Source: Raphanus sativus
Taxonomy: Eukaryota > Streptophyta > Magnoliopsida > Brassicales > Brassicaceae
DNA: 64,000 nucleotides
Assembly (NCBI RefSeq): GCF_000801105.2
Contig: NC_079517.1
Coordinates: 23,256,973 to 23,320,972, forward strand
Reading direction: 5' to 3'
Shown here piece by piece: positions 11,857 through 22,477 of the stretch; position 1 is the first letter of the stretch, and every line of letters begins with the position of its first letter. Both the position numbers and the translations under genes were made by a program. The notes under the pieces were generated by a model. That model was not told where the DNA came from. It did no database searches and saw nothing but the letters and a program-made list of their open reading frames with translations.

Positions 11857-12765
11857 CCTTTAGAGATATCGAGCGATACACCTTTCGCAGTGCCGATCGA
11901 TTGTCCCGTTGGGATATCGATCGACGGCTTTTAGAAATGCCTAGGCGCAAGCCGATAATGAACACTAGGTCTCAAGGAGGGCTCTCGCTCTTCTCAATAT
12001 AAAGATCCTATTGATCTATGCTCTAGTTAGCTACTCTAGAACAAGCATAGGGTGCAATCCATTTGATGAATATCACAACTTAGCAAATATAGTTTGGGGC
12101 TAATCCCACAAACCTATTTAAACCCTAGATCTGACAAGTAGACTACTCAGACATAACTAAGCAATTCATAACACAGAACAGGTAAAGAAATTGCATTAGA
12201 TAGAGAATAGAAAACAAATGGAGTTCAATCACAAATCTCTCAATGATCTCTCTCCAATCTCTGAAAACAAATAAAACTCTAGATTTCTCTCACACTCTCT
12301 GCTTGCTTGCTTTTCGGCTTTGAAGCTTCGCTTGCCGTCAAAAACACTTAGGCAGGGTATTTAAGCATTTCCATTAGGTTAAAAACTCGCCAGGGGAAAT
12401 CTCATAATTTTATGAAGTCTTGGTGAAGTAGTCGGCTAAACCATTTCGTCCTCGCTATTGATCGACAACATTTGATGTGTATCGATCGATTATAATCTTC
12501 AAGTACGCGTATCTTCACAGCTACATCGATCGACAACTCTGGATGAATATCGATCGATTCTTCTTCGAATGTTAACTTCCGACTTGGTCTTGAATGGTCA
12601 ACTCGGGTGTTATCTCTTGTGCTCCAAAATGCTCCAAAAGCATCACTTTATCACGAAACACTCCTAAACCTGAAAACATACCTAACAGGCTAGAAAAAAC
12701 ATAAGTTATATAATAAAAATATCATTATACCATGGTAGAAAATGGGTGAAATCCATGGTATATCA
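11857..12765 (-). repeat. Athila LTR fragment, block A
   Basis: It begins on the minus strand with TGATATACCATGG (12765) and matches the LTR at 15700-17040, but its last 400 bp or so are missing at 11857. TCGATCGAT-type motifs occur near 11895-11925 and 12478-12560. A PPT lies just beyond 12765, so this was a 3' LTR. Confidence 0.8.
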
Positions 12766-14116
12766 ACTCCCCCAGACTTACTCAGTTGCTTGTCCTCAAG
12801 CAAAAACTCAGTAGTCTTTGGAAAAGGTTTGAAAATAGTAAGGACTCAAAGATTCAAAACATTAAAGTCATTACTCTATGGATTCGCAATTCATATCTAA
12901 ACATACTAATCACAGAAGTTCAGTAAGCATTATCCTAACTTAGCAACCAAATTCATCTAGTCCACAACTTAGCAAATCTTATCTGACATTCACCTCTACT
13001 AACCTCATTTCTTAAAATAAAATAAAAGTGCAGGCTTTACAGTGAGAGAATCGATCAAATGACACATGGATTCAACTCAAACAAGTATCTGAGCTCACGT
13101 GTAGTCTTCTCTGATCCCTTTATCCCCTCATCTCTCTTCTCTGGATCTCTTATTAGTTTCAGTTTCAATAGGTTTTGATGCCAACACAGGTCATCTATAC
13201 TATCTCATTGACATTTCAATTGTAACTCATACATTTTGACAAAGAGTAGCGAATAATGGGGTCTCAGGTAATTTACCTATCCCTCGTTTCCACAATGTGT
13301 GATCATCCCTGAGATTTACAATAATGGGGTCGCAGGTAATTTACCTATCCCTCTGCCTCTCAAGAAATCATTTCAATCTTTTATAACATAAACTTAGATC
13401 TTTGAGATGCCGAAGAGAGAGAATGAAGGGAACCAGAAACACACAGACTTTTTACCTTCCAGACTTGTAAGAGGATTCAGATCCAATGATTACCAAGCCC
13501 CAGACAAGCAAATAAAGTCAGTATTAGTGTTGGAAGTCAGCTTTGGTTCCTTCAAACAATCTTAGCAAGTGTGTATAGGTGACAAGTTGATCCACTTTAG
13601 CATCTTTAGTACGATCTGCAATTAGTAATCTAGAATGGTGCTAGAGAGTGGTTAGATAATCAAGTATAAATAAATATCAATGTCCCCATTTTAGTACTTA
13701 TGTGAAAAATCATTTGAAAAGAATTTTAAATAAAAACCAAAATAAAAACACATATTAGTAAACCTCCCCCCATACATAAATTACACTGTCCCAGTGTAAC
13801 ACAGCCGGTGTGAAATGAAGAAATAAATCATAAGTACTTAATGTAACAAGATAGAACGACTAACCCTGACCGCGATGGCGTCGATCGATACGTATAGAAA
13901 TACGTATAGAAATCTGCAAAAACCAATGCGAAAAATAAAAGTAAAAATGTAACAAAAACTTTAAAATAAAATAAAATCTAATAGTGGGTTGCCTTCCACT
14001 CAGCGCTTTGTTATAGTCATTTAGCTTGACTTTGGTGGTATGTGACTCAGTTGGTACAGAAACTGCTACTTGTTGGACAACAAGCATCAATTTCGTGTCT
14101 TCTCCTATCGAGCCAC
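12766..14116 (-). mobile_element. Athila 3' internal region, block A (non-coding)
   Basis: It opens with the minus-strand polypurine tract TAAGTCTGGGGGAGT directly next to the LTR, the primer for plus-strand DNA synthesis. The rest is non-coding, with two copies of an AATGGGGTC(T/G)CAGGTAATTTACC motif near 13255 and 13325. The stretch corresponds to the 3' internal region of Athila. No credible gene is seen. Confidence 0.7.
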
Positions 14117-14771
14117 GTGACAAACTCACTGCGACCCTCTAGTCATCGATTTGATGATCCAGGATCTCGAGGTCGGCCGTATCCTCGTCGATACAGGAAG
14201 TACGGTCAACATTATGTTCCGCGACACCCTCCAAAGGATGAAAACCCCGCTCGGAGAAGTCATCCTGGAACCGAGACCCCTGACCGGATTCTCTGGCATC
14301 ACCTCTATGACCCTTGGGACGATTAAGCTCCCGGTCATGGCTAAGGAAGTCACAAAAATCGTGGAATTTGCAGTAGTCGACAACCCAGCCATCTACAACA
14401 TGATCATGGGAACCCCCTGGATAAACGCCATGAAGGCAGTACCATCCACATATCATTTCAGCATCAAATTCCCGACTCCAACTGGAACCGCAGTAATCTG
14501 GGGAAGCCAAAAACAGTCGAGACTTTGCTTTCTAGCCGAGCACAAACTGCGAAAGAATAGGAAAGCCCCTTCGGCTAACCCGAAAAGAGCGAAAAAATCG
14601 CTAGACATTCCCGAGAACTCGGGAAAGGATGATCTAGGATCGTCCGACTTGGCAACGACTCAAGACAACGAGAAAGTCACCGAGTCCATCGCCATAGAAG
14701 CGGACAACTCAACTCCCGAAAAGACCACTGACCCAGCTAGTACGGTCGAAACGTCAGCACCCGAGGAGTAG
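14117..14771 (+). pseudogene. Tat protease, copy B
   Basis: The frame is open from about 14132 to the stop at 14769. It carries the retropepsin motif [28 protein letters not shown] and [14 protein letters not shown]. Copy B continues beyond the point where copy A stops, adding a Lys-rich and acidic tail that ends SAPEE. It lacks the upstream gag because the preceding DNA is Athila. No RT follows, so this Tat appears to encode only gag and protease. Confidence 0.7.
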
Positions 14772-15699
14772 ACACACCCGCAGCAACAAACAGAACTACG
14801 AGATGGCTTGATCCTCGAAAGAGTTACGTAGGCAGCCCGTCGAAACCCGGCGAGTTCAGCTATCCCCCTCACCAAAAGGGGGGGGGGGAGAGTGGGTACG
14901 TATACTCTTATACTCCAACAAAAGGTCAAAATACCCGCACATGTATTCGATATTTTCGGAACTTTTTTAATAAAATTCTTTTTCTCAACCTTTCGATGCT
15001 TAACTCATAAACACTTCGGAGAACGAAAATCATATCCGCAAGGAACGCGAGACGTCGCAATTTCCCTGAAGATATCGAGATCGTGTCATCCGTCAAACCA
15101 GTCCGTCTGCGACTTTAAAAAAAACAAACCGTCGATTGGCCTCGATGGGTAAACATAAAAACAGTTCACTTAAAAAAATTCGTAGTCAGATATTTTTAAA
15201 GATCCTCTTACATCCGACAAGGATACCATAGCGCGCTATACAAGAAATCCAAATTTTGGTCTAGCACTCCTTTGGAGATAGCTCGATTCTTACTACACAA
15301 GTCACATAAGCCGGCGCCAAGTCGCAGTCTTTAATCAGTAAGAATCAGAAAGAAATCACTAACAGGCAAAACGAAAGCCGATTAGTCATCGCACAGCCTT
15401 AAAGTTGAGAGTAAACCTAGGTCTTGCCCTAAACCCAGCCTTGCTGGTACTTAACATCTCACAGACATAGTATCAATACCCGATACGAGATCTAAAACAT
15501 GTCTCTTATCGCTTACACATAAAACGCTCACTAAAAAGTAGCATACGGACCAAGCGACAAAATAAGCGTTAGAATACAAAGTGACTACTCGCATTCTACC
15601 CTCTACACTTGACGAAAGTATAAATCAAATCATAAAACGAAATTTTCGAGAAATCTACTTCATATTCATAAAAGCCGCGAAAATGGCCAAGATTCAAAG
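14772..15699 (+). mobile_element. Non-coding 3' part of Tat derivative
   Basis: No RT, RNase H or integrase motif appears here. A run of about 12 G residues at 14879-14890 could be a polypurine tract. The rest looks like untranslated internal or LTR sequence. It ends where the Athila LTR begins; CAAAG (15695-15699) is a candidate target duplication. Confidence 0.5.
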
Positions 15700-17040
15700 T
15701 GATACGGCTCAAATTACCCTAATGAGTGCCTTATTCTCTCAAATAAGAGGTTCAGTGTAGTACTTAGGGATCGAATCACGAGGAGCTAGGGAACCAATTA
15801 AATCTAATCAATTAATCAATCCTAGATGAAGTTGGTTTTTATGATGAAATGTAAATGACAATCCTAAAATGAGCAAGGTAGTTGCTCAAACTACAACAAC
15901 ATAATGGTTGTTTAAATGATAATGAAGAGTGCTAGACTTAGAGCTTTTAGTCAGGAATGGAGATTATAATATCTATAAATGCCTAATAAGTTGCTTGCAT
16001 GATATTAAAGAACTCAGCCGCTTAATAATCAGTGATGTCTCACTGGTTAATAACTAGATCTCTGATCTTAACTGTCGTCTGTTGACCAGAAAAAGAGTCG
16101 ATCGATATCCTTTAGAGATATCGAGCGATACACCTTTAGCAGCGCCGATTGATTGTCCCGTTAGGATATCGATCAACGGCTTTTAGAAATGCCTAGGCGC
16201 GAGCCAATAATGAACACTAGGTCTTAAGGAGGGCTCTCGTTCTTCTTAACAGGAGACAGACTAGCTCAAATAGATAATTCAAGATATAAAGATCCTATTG
16301 ATCTATGCTCTAGTTAGCTACTCTAGCCCAAGCATAGGGTGCAATCCATTTAATGAATATCACAACTTAGCAAATATAGTTTGGGCTAATCCCACAAACC
16401 TATTTAAACCCTAGATCTAACAAGTAGACTACTCAGACATAACTAAGCAATTCATAACACAGAATAGGTAAAGAAATTACATTAGATAGAGAATAAAAAA
16501 CAAATGGAGTTCAATCACAAATCTCTCAATGATCTCTCTCCAATCTCTGAAAACAAATAAACTCTACTTTTCTCTTCAATGACATGTGTCTCACCAAACT
16601 TCGCTTGCCGTCAAAAACACTTAGGCAGGGTATTTAAGCATTTCCATTAGGTTAAAAACTCGTCAGGGGAAATCTCGTAGTTTGGTGAAGTCTTGGTGAA
16701 GTAGTCGGCTAAACCATTTTGTCCTCGCTACCGAACGACAACACTTGATGTGTATCGATCGATTATAATATTCAATTAAGCGGATCTTCACAGCTACATC
16801 GATCGACAACTCTGGATGAGTATTTATCGATTCTTCTCCGAATGTTGACTTCCGACTTGGTCTTGAATGGTCAACTCGGGTGTATTATCTCTTGTGCTCC
16901 AAGTTGATCCAAAAGCATCACTTTATCACGAAACATTCCTGAACCTGATAACATACCTAACAGGCTAGAAAACACATTAGTTATATAATAAAAATATCAT
17001 TATACCATGGTAGAAAATGGGTGAAATCCATGGTATATCA
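15700..17040 (-). repeat. Athila 3' LTR, block B
   Basis: This 1,341 bp LTR runs on the minus strand from TGATATACCATGG to TTTGAGCCGTATCA. Its inner end is next to a PPT. It contains TCGATCGAT-like motifs, several decayed by single changes. It is the complete counterpart of the fragment at 11857-12765. Confidence 0.8.
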
Positions 17041-17640
17041 ACTCCCCCAGACTTACTCATTTGCTTGTCCTCAAGCAAAAACTCAGTAGTCTTTGGAAAA
17101 GGTTTGAAAATAGTAGGAACTCAGAGACTCAAAACATTGAAGTCATCACTCTATGGATTCGCAATTCATATCTAAACATCCTAATCACAGAAGTTCATTA
17201 TGCATTATCCTAACTTAGCAACCAAATTCATCTAGTCCACAACTTAGCAAATCTTATCTGACATTCCCTCTACTAACCTCATTTCTTAACATAAAATAAA
17301 AGTGCAGGCTTTACCTTGAGAGTATCGACCAAAGGACACATGGATTCAACTCAAACAAGTATCTGAGCACACGGGTAGTCTTCTCTGGTCCCTTTATCCC
17401 CTCATCTCTCTTCTCTGGATCTCTTATTAGTTTCAGTTGCAATAGGTTTTGATGCCAAAACAGGTCATCTATACTATCTCATTGACATTGCAATTGTAAC
17501 TCATACATTTTGACAAAGAGTAGCGAATAATGGGGTCTCAGGTAATTTACCCATCCCTCGTTTCCACAATGTGTGATCATCCCTGAGATTTAGAATAATG
17601 GGGTCGCAGGTAATTTACCTATCCCTCTGCCTCTCAAGAA
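17041..17640 (-). mobile_element. Athila 3' internal region, block B (non-coding)
   Basis: The PPT (TAAGTCTGGGGGAGT on the minus strand) is next to the LTR. The remainder closely matches 12766-13370, including the two AATGGGGTC repeats. It is cut by the assembly gap. Confidence 0.75.
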
Positions 17641-17740
17641 NNNNNNNNNNNNNNNNNNNNNNNNNNNNNNNNNNNNNNNNNNNNNNNNNNNNNNNNNNNN
17701 NNNNNNNNNNNNNNNNNNNNNNNNNNNNNNNNNNNNNNNN
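17641..17740. other. Assembly gap (100 N)
   Basis: Exactly 100 N residues suggest a scaffold gap of unknown real size. It hides the rest of the Athila element and the promoter and signal peptide of the beta-galactosidase gene. An ORF read through it (17598-17813) is an artefact. Confidence 0.98.
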
Positions 17741-18403
17741 CCTTTGGAGCTCTCTCGAGCACAGACAAAGACAAGACAACCTCCAAGAATCCGAAGAAAG
17801 AAGTAACTTATGATGGAACGTCTTTGATCATCAACGGAAAAAGAGAGTTACTTTACTCTGGCTCCATACATTACCCTCGTAGCACTCCTGATGTAAATCA
17901 TTTCTAAACCATTAGTAAATCATTTGTTTAATCTTATGATTTTATTTTATGTACTGAATCATCGAGAAATTTTTGCTTAGATGTGGCCGAAGATCATCAA
18001 GAGAGCAAAACAAGGCGGTTTGAATACGATTCAGACATATGTTTTTTGGAATGTTCATGAGCCTGTGCAGGGGAAGGTAAGTTTGGAGATTATTTTAGGA
18101 AAAACAATAAAAGATAAGTTTCATCATTGTTTTAAGTTGTTTTTTTAATCTTTTGTTGGAACAGTTCAATTTTTCTGGTAGAGCCGATTTAGTGAAGTTC
18201 ATAAAATTGGTTGAGAAGAATGGTATGTATGTAACATTGAGGCCTGGACCTTTTATTCAGGCTGAATGGAATCATGGGTAAGTTTTATGTGTTACGTTCT
18301 TTGTTTCTCTTCATATTCATAATATATTACAGTGTTCTGAGTTCTTATGGGACATGTTTCATGGTTATGGTGAAACATCAGAGGACTTCCTTACTGGCTA
18401 AGG

Positions 18404-18408
18404 GAAAT
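18404..18408. repeat. Target-site duplication of Copia element (left copy)
   Basis: GAAAT here is repeated at 22478-22482. Removing the element and one copy restores the Arg-Glu-Ile-Pro-Gly reading of the host exon, which fixes the insertion point to the base. Confidence 0.95.
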
Positions 18409-19034
18409 TGTTGATGTAAAATGTCAACCCTGAAGTAGTCGCTGACGTAGTTGCTGAAGTAGACGTCTTATTGAGTGGTGAAGACCATGTGGAGTCAAGA
18501 TGCTGAGCTGGAGTCGTATGGACTTGGAGAGCAAGAGAGTATTTTGGAGATATGGAAAGAGGAATAAACTTGAGAAGCAAGTTTATGACTTAAAGGAAGT
18601 GGAATAAGTGCATTCCAAGAAAAGGAAAGTTGCACTTATTGTTATGGAAGATGTCTATATTCATGTTGCATTGGAAACTAGGTTTCAGGAACGTGGAGAA
18701 TAATATAAAATAGCTATGGAGTCGTCTGTATGAAGACAGAGACACAGAGGCTGAGTTTATAGAGAGAGAGAGAAGCTCTTGGAAGTGTTCCGAGTTGTGC
18801 TGAAGCAGTGGCTGAAGTACTTGACGGAGGAGAGATATAATAAGCGGTGTAGTTTAGGAATCTTTCAGTAGCGTGTGTTAGGGTGTTAACACTAGATGTG
18901 TAAAAGCTGAATTAAGCAGATCTTGTAATAGATTGTTTAAAGAAGATTCTAATAAAGCATAGTGGTTGCTTGTTTTGTTGTGTCTCTCGGTTTACTTTCT
19001 GCAGTACTATTGGGCTAACCCTTTTGTTCCAACA
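18409..19034 (+). repeat. 5' LTR of Copia element
   Basis: It runs from TGTTGATGTAAAATG to TTGTTCCAACA. Compared with the 3' LTR I count about seven substitutions and two small indels (a GA unit and a 3-bp difference in an AT-rich stretch). Confidence 0.93.
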
Positions 19035-19036
19035 AG

Positions 19037-19048
19037 TGGTATCAGAGC
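19037..19048 (+). other. Primer-binding site (initiator Met tRNA)
   Basis: TGGTATCAGAGC begins two bases after the LTR and is the standard initiator-Met PBS of plant Copia elements. Confidence 0.93.
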
Positions 19049-19119
19049 GGGTCACCTAAGTTACTGGTTGGATCCTGAAGGCAAGAGGAAAGAAGGGAAG
19101 ATAGAGTACAGCAGAAAGC

Positions 19120-20877
19120 ATGGTGGTTCTGTTTATGCTAGATCCAGAACAATATGGGCATTGGAAAGCAAAGATGAAGGCAAGCTTACAAAGTATTGAT
19201 ATGGATGTTTGGGCATCAGTAGAAGATGGCTATGAAGTTCCCAAGACAGTAGATAAAGATGGTGTTGTGGTCAACAAACCATTGGCTAAATGGACAAAGT
19301 GTGAGAAGGATATGTCAAGGCACAATGCAAAAGCTTTATTTGGTACTTTTACATCAGTCACAAAGAAGCAGCTAGATCTTATTCAAGGATGCAAGAATGC
19401 AAAAGAGGCGTGGGATATTCTGCAATTACACTTTGAAGGAACTGAGAAGGTTAAGAGCTTAAGGATGGATTTTCTCAAATCAAAATTTGAGAACTTGAAG
19501 ATGAAAGAACATGAATCTGTATCCGATTTTAGTTCTCAACTCAGTGGGTTAGCACAAGAGGCTCGTGTTCTGGGCATGGAATACAAGGACAAGAAACTGG
19601 TGAAGAAGTTTTTAAGGTGTCTACCAGAAAGATTCACAGCTTATAAGGCAGCAATGTTTGTGTCTCTTGACATAGATAAATTCAGCTTTCATGAAGTTGT
19701 AGGGATGGTAAAAGCTCATGAGATGGAGCTTGATGACGTGGAGAATCATACTGAAGTGAATTTGGCAGTTGATGAAACAACAAGTCAAAAATCAGAGAAT
19801 GAAGATGAGGTGATCAAGATGATTCGCGTGCTTCACCAAGTACTACAGGAAATGATAAAGTGGCAAGGACATGAGAAAGTTGGTTTGAGAAAGCGAAGAC
19901 ATGAAGCTGGCGAGCAATGTGTCAATACAGAGGTGCAATGTTACAAATGCAGAGGATATGGGCACTTCAAAAGGGAGTGTCCAACTTTTAAGAGACTAAG
20001 ATTCAAAAGCTTTGAGGGTAATGAATTTGGTAATACTCAGAAGAAATGTGAGAATTTACTGAAGCAAAAGAATAACAGTGACGTCAAGAATGAATCTGAT
20101 ATTGATTCAGATGATGATGAAGAGTTGAAGAACTTGGTGGCGTTTACAACTCTTGAGTCTGGTTCTAAGACGAAATCTGCGGCGGGATCTGCATCAGCGT
20201 CTGTGATAGGGGCTTCATGTGGAAGTAATGATGATGATGGAGATTTTGATCTTGATGGGAATTATGGAAAGTTGTATGAGAATTGGCTCAAAAAAGTTGA
20301 GGCGAATTCAGAGTTGACTAAGGAGAAGGTCAAACTAGAAGCTCAAGTTGTTGAAGCACTTAAGTATGCTTCAGAGAAAGAAGAAGAAGCACGACAGGTT
20401 AGTGCTCAACTTGCAGAGACTCAGAAGGGTTTGAGGATGCTGAATGGTGGAACGAAGCAGCTAGATCATCTTCTCAGTATTGGGAAAAGTGATCGATGTG
20501 GCCTTGGATATCAAGGAGAAAGTTCTACAGCTGGAGGTATTTTTGTATCAGCAGAAAAAACTAGGGTCTTAGCTACGTCTGCTAAAAGACCAGAGGTTAA
20601 GGTGTCTGCAGAGAAGACATCCAATGGAAAGACTACAGTGAAGACTGTAACTGATGTGAAGAACGCGACTGCTACACGTACTACTACGGCAACTGCTACG
20701 GTGACTGCTCCAGAGAGAGTTTCTGGATTGAAGAGTGCAACTCAAAGAAAGTTTCGGCCTGTTTGTCATCATTGTGGTGTTGTTGGACACGTTAGGCCTA
20801 TGTTTTTCAAGTTGTTGAGGAAGAAGAATCAGATGGTGCAACCTTATGGTATGAGGAGTCACGGTCCTATATGTTAG
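19120..20877 (+). CDS. Copia Gag (UBN2 family) with zinc knuckles
   Basis: A 585-residue frame starts at the ATG 72 bp after the PBS. The UBN2/DUF4219-like gag domain spans about residues 5-210 (YGHWKAKMKASLQ, AKEAWDILQLHFEG, SDFSSQLSGL). A CCHC knuckle (CYKCRGYGHFKREC) lies near residue 275. An acidic linker and a predicted coiled coil (about 385-450) follow. A second knuckle (CHHCGVVGHVRPMF) has lost its last Cys. The TAG at 20875 sits just before a third knuckle in the same frame (CGVQGHIRRKC), which stays open to 21045, so the ancestral Gag was probably about 55 residues longer. Gag would package the element RNA. Confidence 0.85.
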   Translation: MVVLFMLDPEQYGHWKAKMKASLQSIDMDVWASVEDGYEVPKTVDKDGVVVNKPLAKWTKCEKDMSRHNAKALFGTFTSVTKKQLDLIQGCKNAKEAWDILQLHFEGTEKVKSLRMDFLKSKFENLKMKEHESVSDFSSQLSGLAQEARVLGMEYKDKKLVKKFLRCLPERFTAYKAAMFVSLDIDKFSFHEVVGMVKAHEMELDDVENHTEVNLAVDETTSQKSENEDEVIKMIRVLHQVLQEMIKWQGHEKVGLRKRRHEAGEQCVNTEVQCYKCRGYGHFKRECPTFKRLRFKSFEGNEFGNTQKKCENLLKQKNNSDVKNESDIDSDDDEELKNLVAFTTLESGSKTKSAAGSASASVIGASCGSNDDDGDFDLDGNYGKLYENWLKKVEANSELTKEKVKLEAQVVEALKYASEKEEEARQVSAQLAETQKGLRMLNGGTKQLDHLLSIGKSDRCGLGYQGESSTAGGIFVSAEKTRVLATSAKRPEVKVSAEKTSNGKTTVKTVTDVKNATATRTTTATATVTAPERVSGLKSATQRKFRPVCHHCGVVGHVRPMFFKLLRKKNQMVQPYGMRSHGPIC

Positions 20878-21045
20878 TCTTGTGGAGTTCAAGGGCATAT
20901 TCGACGTAAGTGTTTCAAGTCTGTTCAAAGGGCTAATCATGGAGGTTTTGGGCTCAGGAATATGTGGTCTAGGAGATTTGATCACTATGGGGAAGGTAGA
21001 ATGGGATTTCCTCCTTACTTTGGAGGATATAGATCTTTATATTAG

Positions 21046-21852
21046 TTTTTGACCATAATGTGACTCATTGGGGGAGAATGAAGACGTGGTTTTCTATCTA
21101 GAGGTGATGAGTTCACATACATAGTCAAAAAGGGGGAGATAAGTATTAGTTCGCGGAATACTACATGAGGTAGTACGTAACATGTTGTATGAAGCTGGAG
21201 TTATATTAGAGTACGTGTGTTGATTGCCTGAGCTTGGAAAAAGAAAGAAGATATGTGCCTTATGAGAAAGATATACCTCGTAGAATAAAGAGAGAGGTTT
21301 TCTTAGTGTGTGTTACTGCTTGGTGTCGAAGCAGTGTTTGAAGTTGTTCATGATGGAGTCCGATGTGGACTTAGTTTTATGGCGTTGGAGTTGACGTTCT
21401 GTGTGGTGAAGTTAGCCATCGTGTGGAGCTCGTGGTGAGCGTGTGGTGTGTTGAAGATAATGTGCTCTTGGTGTCACTGGTGTGCGTTAGGTGCTGACGT
21501 ACTTGGTGAAGTACTTCCGAGAAGTTGACAAGATTGAAGCATAGACTCAGAGGGAGTTTGTCTATAAGGCTTGACATTTAAGCATATGTGTTTTAGCTTA
21601 GTATGCAATCAAGCAGGGGAAGAATGGTGACGTTCTGGTACAAGGAGTGCATATCTCGTGGGGGAGAAGAGTATGGTGGATGACGTCCTGATGTAGATTG
21701 TGCTTATCTCATGGGAGAGAAAAGTATGGTGTGGTGCACATCTCGTGGGGGAGAAAAGAATAATTAGCATGGAAACTTCCAGGTGGGAAACATGGTTGTT
21801 GAACCAGAACGGTATTGTGCTTGATTGGCACACAAAGCTAAAAAGGGGAGAT
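21046..21852 (+). mobile_element. Non-coding internal tail of Copia element with PPT
   Basis: No pol motif is present. Three imperfect copies of a segment containing TCTCGTGGGGGAGAA occur at about 21649, 21710 and 21740; each is purine-rich like a polypurine tract. The PPT used is probably AAAAGGGGAGAT (21841-21852), next to the 3' LTR. Confidence 0.75.
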
Positions 21853-22477
21853 TGTTGATGTAAAATGTCAACCCTGAAGTAGTCGCTGACGTAGTTGCTG
21901 AAGTAGACGTCTTATTGAGTGGTGAAGACCATGTGGAGTCAAGATGCTGAGCTGGAGTCGTATGGACTTGGAGAGCAAGAGAGTATTTTGGAGATATGGA
22001 AAGAGGAATAAACTTGAGAACCAAGTTTATGACTTAAAGGAAGAGGAATAAGTGCATTCCAAGAAAAGGAAAGTTGCACTTATTGTTATGGAAGATGTCT
22101 ATATTCATGTTGCCTTGGAAACTAGGTTTCAGGAACGTGGAGAATAATATAAAATAGCTATGGAGTCGTCTGTATGAAGACAGAGACACAGAGGCTGAGT
22201 TTATAGAGAGAGAGAGAGAAGCTCTTGGAAGTGTTCCGAGTTGTGTTGAAGCAGTGGCTGAAGTACTTGACGGAGGAGAGATATAAGCGGTGTAGCTTAG
22301 GAATCTTTCAGTAGCGTGTGTTAGGGTGTTAACACTAGACGTGTAAAAGCTGAATTAAGCAGATCTTGTAATAGATTGTTTAAAGAAGATTCTAATAAAG
22401 CATAGTGGTTGCTTGTTTTGTTGTGTCTCTCGGTTTACTTTCTGCAATACTATTGGGCTAACCCTTTTGTTCCAACA
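21853..22477 (+). repeat. 3' LTR of Copia element
   Basis: This 625 bp LTR runs from TGTTGATGTAAAATG to TTGTTCCAACA and is followed at once by the GAAAT duplication and the resumed host exon. Confidence 0.93.

Larger units (their letters stand above)
18409..22477 (+). mobile_element. Gag-only, non-autonomous Copia-type LTR retrotransposon
   Basis: The 4,069 bp element has two LTRs (626 and 625 bp) about 99% identical by eye, an initiator-Met tRNA PBS, a PPT, TG..CA ends and a 5-bp target duplication (GAAAT at 18404-18408 and 22478-22482). The internal part encodes Gag but no protease, integrase, RT or RNase H, so movement would need enzymes from a partner. This matches the known TR-GAG class. 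It lies in the sense direction inside the fourth exon of the beta-galactosidase gene. Confidence 0.9.

Noticed and set aside
17598..17813. ORF spanning the gap
   Set aside because: Most of it is translated from N residues.
19037..19048. tRNA-like sequence
   Set aside because: Only the complement of a tRNA 3' end is present, as a primer-binding site; no cloverleaf surrounds it. The same holds for the other PBS sites.
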